From Methanobacteriota archaeon (GTDB lineage Archaea > Thermoplasmatota > JASEFT01 > JAUWIS01), in assembly GCA_030605245.1 (NCBI GenBank), contig JAUWIS010000064.1:1-5615 (forward strand): DNA of 5,615 nucleotides. Direction: 5' to 3'. Positions 5,332 through 5,615 of the stretch are shown here, one piece after another. Under the pieces are notes generated by a model that had not been told where the DNA came from, did not search any database, and worked only from the letters and a program-made list of their open reading frames with translations. A program made the translations under genes and the position numbers. Numbering within the stretch: position 1 is the first letter of the stretch; each line of letters opens with the position of its first letter.

Positions 5332-5615
5332 TTAAGCACCTTTGAATCTGGTTTTATCCATCCCTTTACAAAGACCCCGGGACCTATAAATGTATTTTCA
5401 CAGATAACGGTTCCAACATCAAGCATGGAATTTATGCCTGTTTTAACATTGTCACCCATGACAACACCAAGTTTTCTTCTATTAGTATCCGTTTTCTTTC
5501 CTTTAACAAAAGAATAGATGCCTTTTTCATCAAGTCTAAGATTTGCTGTTTTTGTGCCTGAGCCAAGATTGCAGTTTTCACCAATGATGCTGTCACCAAC
5601 ATAGCTGTGATGCGG
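5322..5615 (-). CDS. Sugar-phosphate nucleotidyltransferase/acetyltransferase, C-terminal left-handed beta-helix (5' end outside window)
   Basis: Only the last 97 residues are present; the N-terminal nucleotidyltransferase domain would lie beyond base 5615. The fragment begins PHHSYVGDSIIGEN and continues NLGSGTKTANLRLD (16-29), RRKLGVVMGDNVKTGIN (46-62), then GTVI and FIGPGVFVKG. These are hexapeptide-repeat turns of a left-handed parallel beta-helix, in the order seen in archaeal GlmU-like bifunctional enzymes that make UDP-N-acetyl sugars from sugar 1-phosphates. Loop insertions between helix turns (about 29-45) are typical of that group. A plain nucleotidyltransferase with a non-catalytic helix is the alternative. 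The stop TAG at 5324-5322 lies inside the following glycosyltransferase gene, so this enzyme may supply its donor or a related nucleotide sugar. Confidence 0.85.
   Translation of the reverse strand, partial: PHHSYVGDSIIGENCNLGSGTKTANLRLDEKGIYSFVKGKKTDTNRRKLGVVMGDNVKTGINSMLDVGTVICENTFIGPGVFVKGWIKPDSKVLKCG
5337..5343 (-). promoter_or_regulatory. Ribosome binding site of the glycosyltransferase gene
   Basis: AAAGGTG with a 5-nt spacer to ATG 5331, located in the last codons of the upstream gene. It supports ATG 5331 as the start and coupled translation. Confidence 0.6.

Noticed and set aside
1..5615. tRNA, rRNA or insertion sequence
   Set aside because: I saw no cloverleaf with a T-loop consensus, no rRNA-like sequence, and no transposase or terminal inverted repeats bounding a gene.

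Overview
The window looks archaeal, probably from a euryarchaeote or a related lineage. The evidence is KaiC/GvpD/RAD55-family RecA-like ATPases of the archaeal type, an archaeal pilin-like (class III signal) N-terminus, a leaderless-looking gene behind a TATA box, oligo-T termination and an archaeal GlmU-like sugar nucleotidyltransferase. I cannot name the lineage. All six recognisable genes lie on the minus strand, so in transcription order the window reads from high to low coordinates.

Region by region, in transcription order. (1) 5615-4213: the C-terminal beta-helix of a sugar-phosphate nucleotidyltransferase/acetyltransferase (5' end outside the window) overlaps by 10 nt a GT4-type glycosyltransferase, making a nucleotide-sugar/glycan operon. 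(2) 4212-4086: a short intergenic gap with an oligo-T terminator followed by a clear TATA box. (3) 4085-2562: a secreted or membrane-anchored 507-residue protein with a pilin-like N-terminus, a lamin-tail domain (LTD), a C-terminal NEW3/CARDB-like beta domain and about 20 N-glycosylation sequons. (4) 2561-2251: a gene-free region packed with perfect inverted repeats, homopurine/homopyrimidine mirror repeats and GC hairpins followed by T-rich tracts. It probably acts as tandem terminators, or is a small repetitive element. (5) 2250-1: three genes overlapping by 8 nt each: a KaiC-like ATPase with intact Walker motifs, a P-loop-less RecA-like partner, and a long protein made of two tandem cysteine-containing domains of V4R/ATC-hydrolase-like appearance. 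The last gene is open all the way to base 1 and leaves the window.

How they may work together (inference): the operon at 5615-4213 could supply sugars for surface glycans, and the sequon-rich LTD protein is a plausible glycoprotein next to it. The three-gene cassette reads as a signalling or regulatory module. An ATP-driven KaiC-like protein and a degenerate partner are translated in coupling with a duplicated ligand- or metal-sensing protein. This cassette and the structured region upstream of it are the parts most worth attention.
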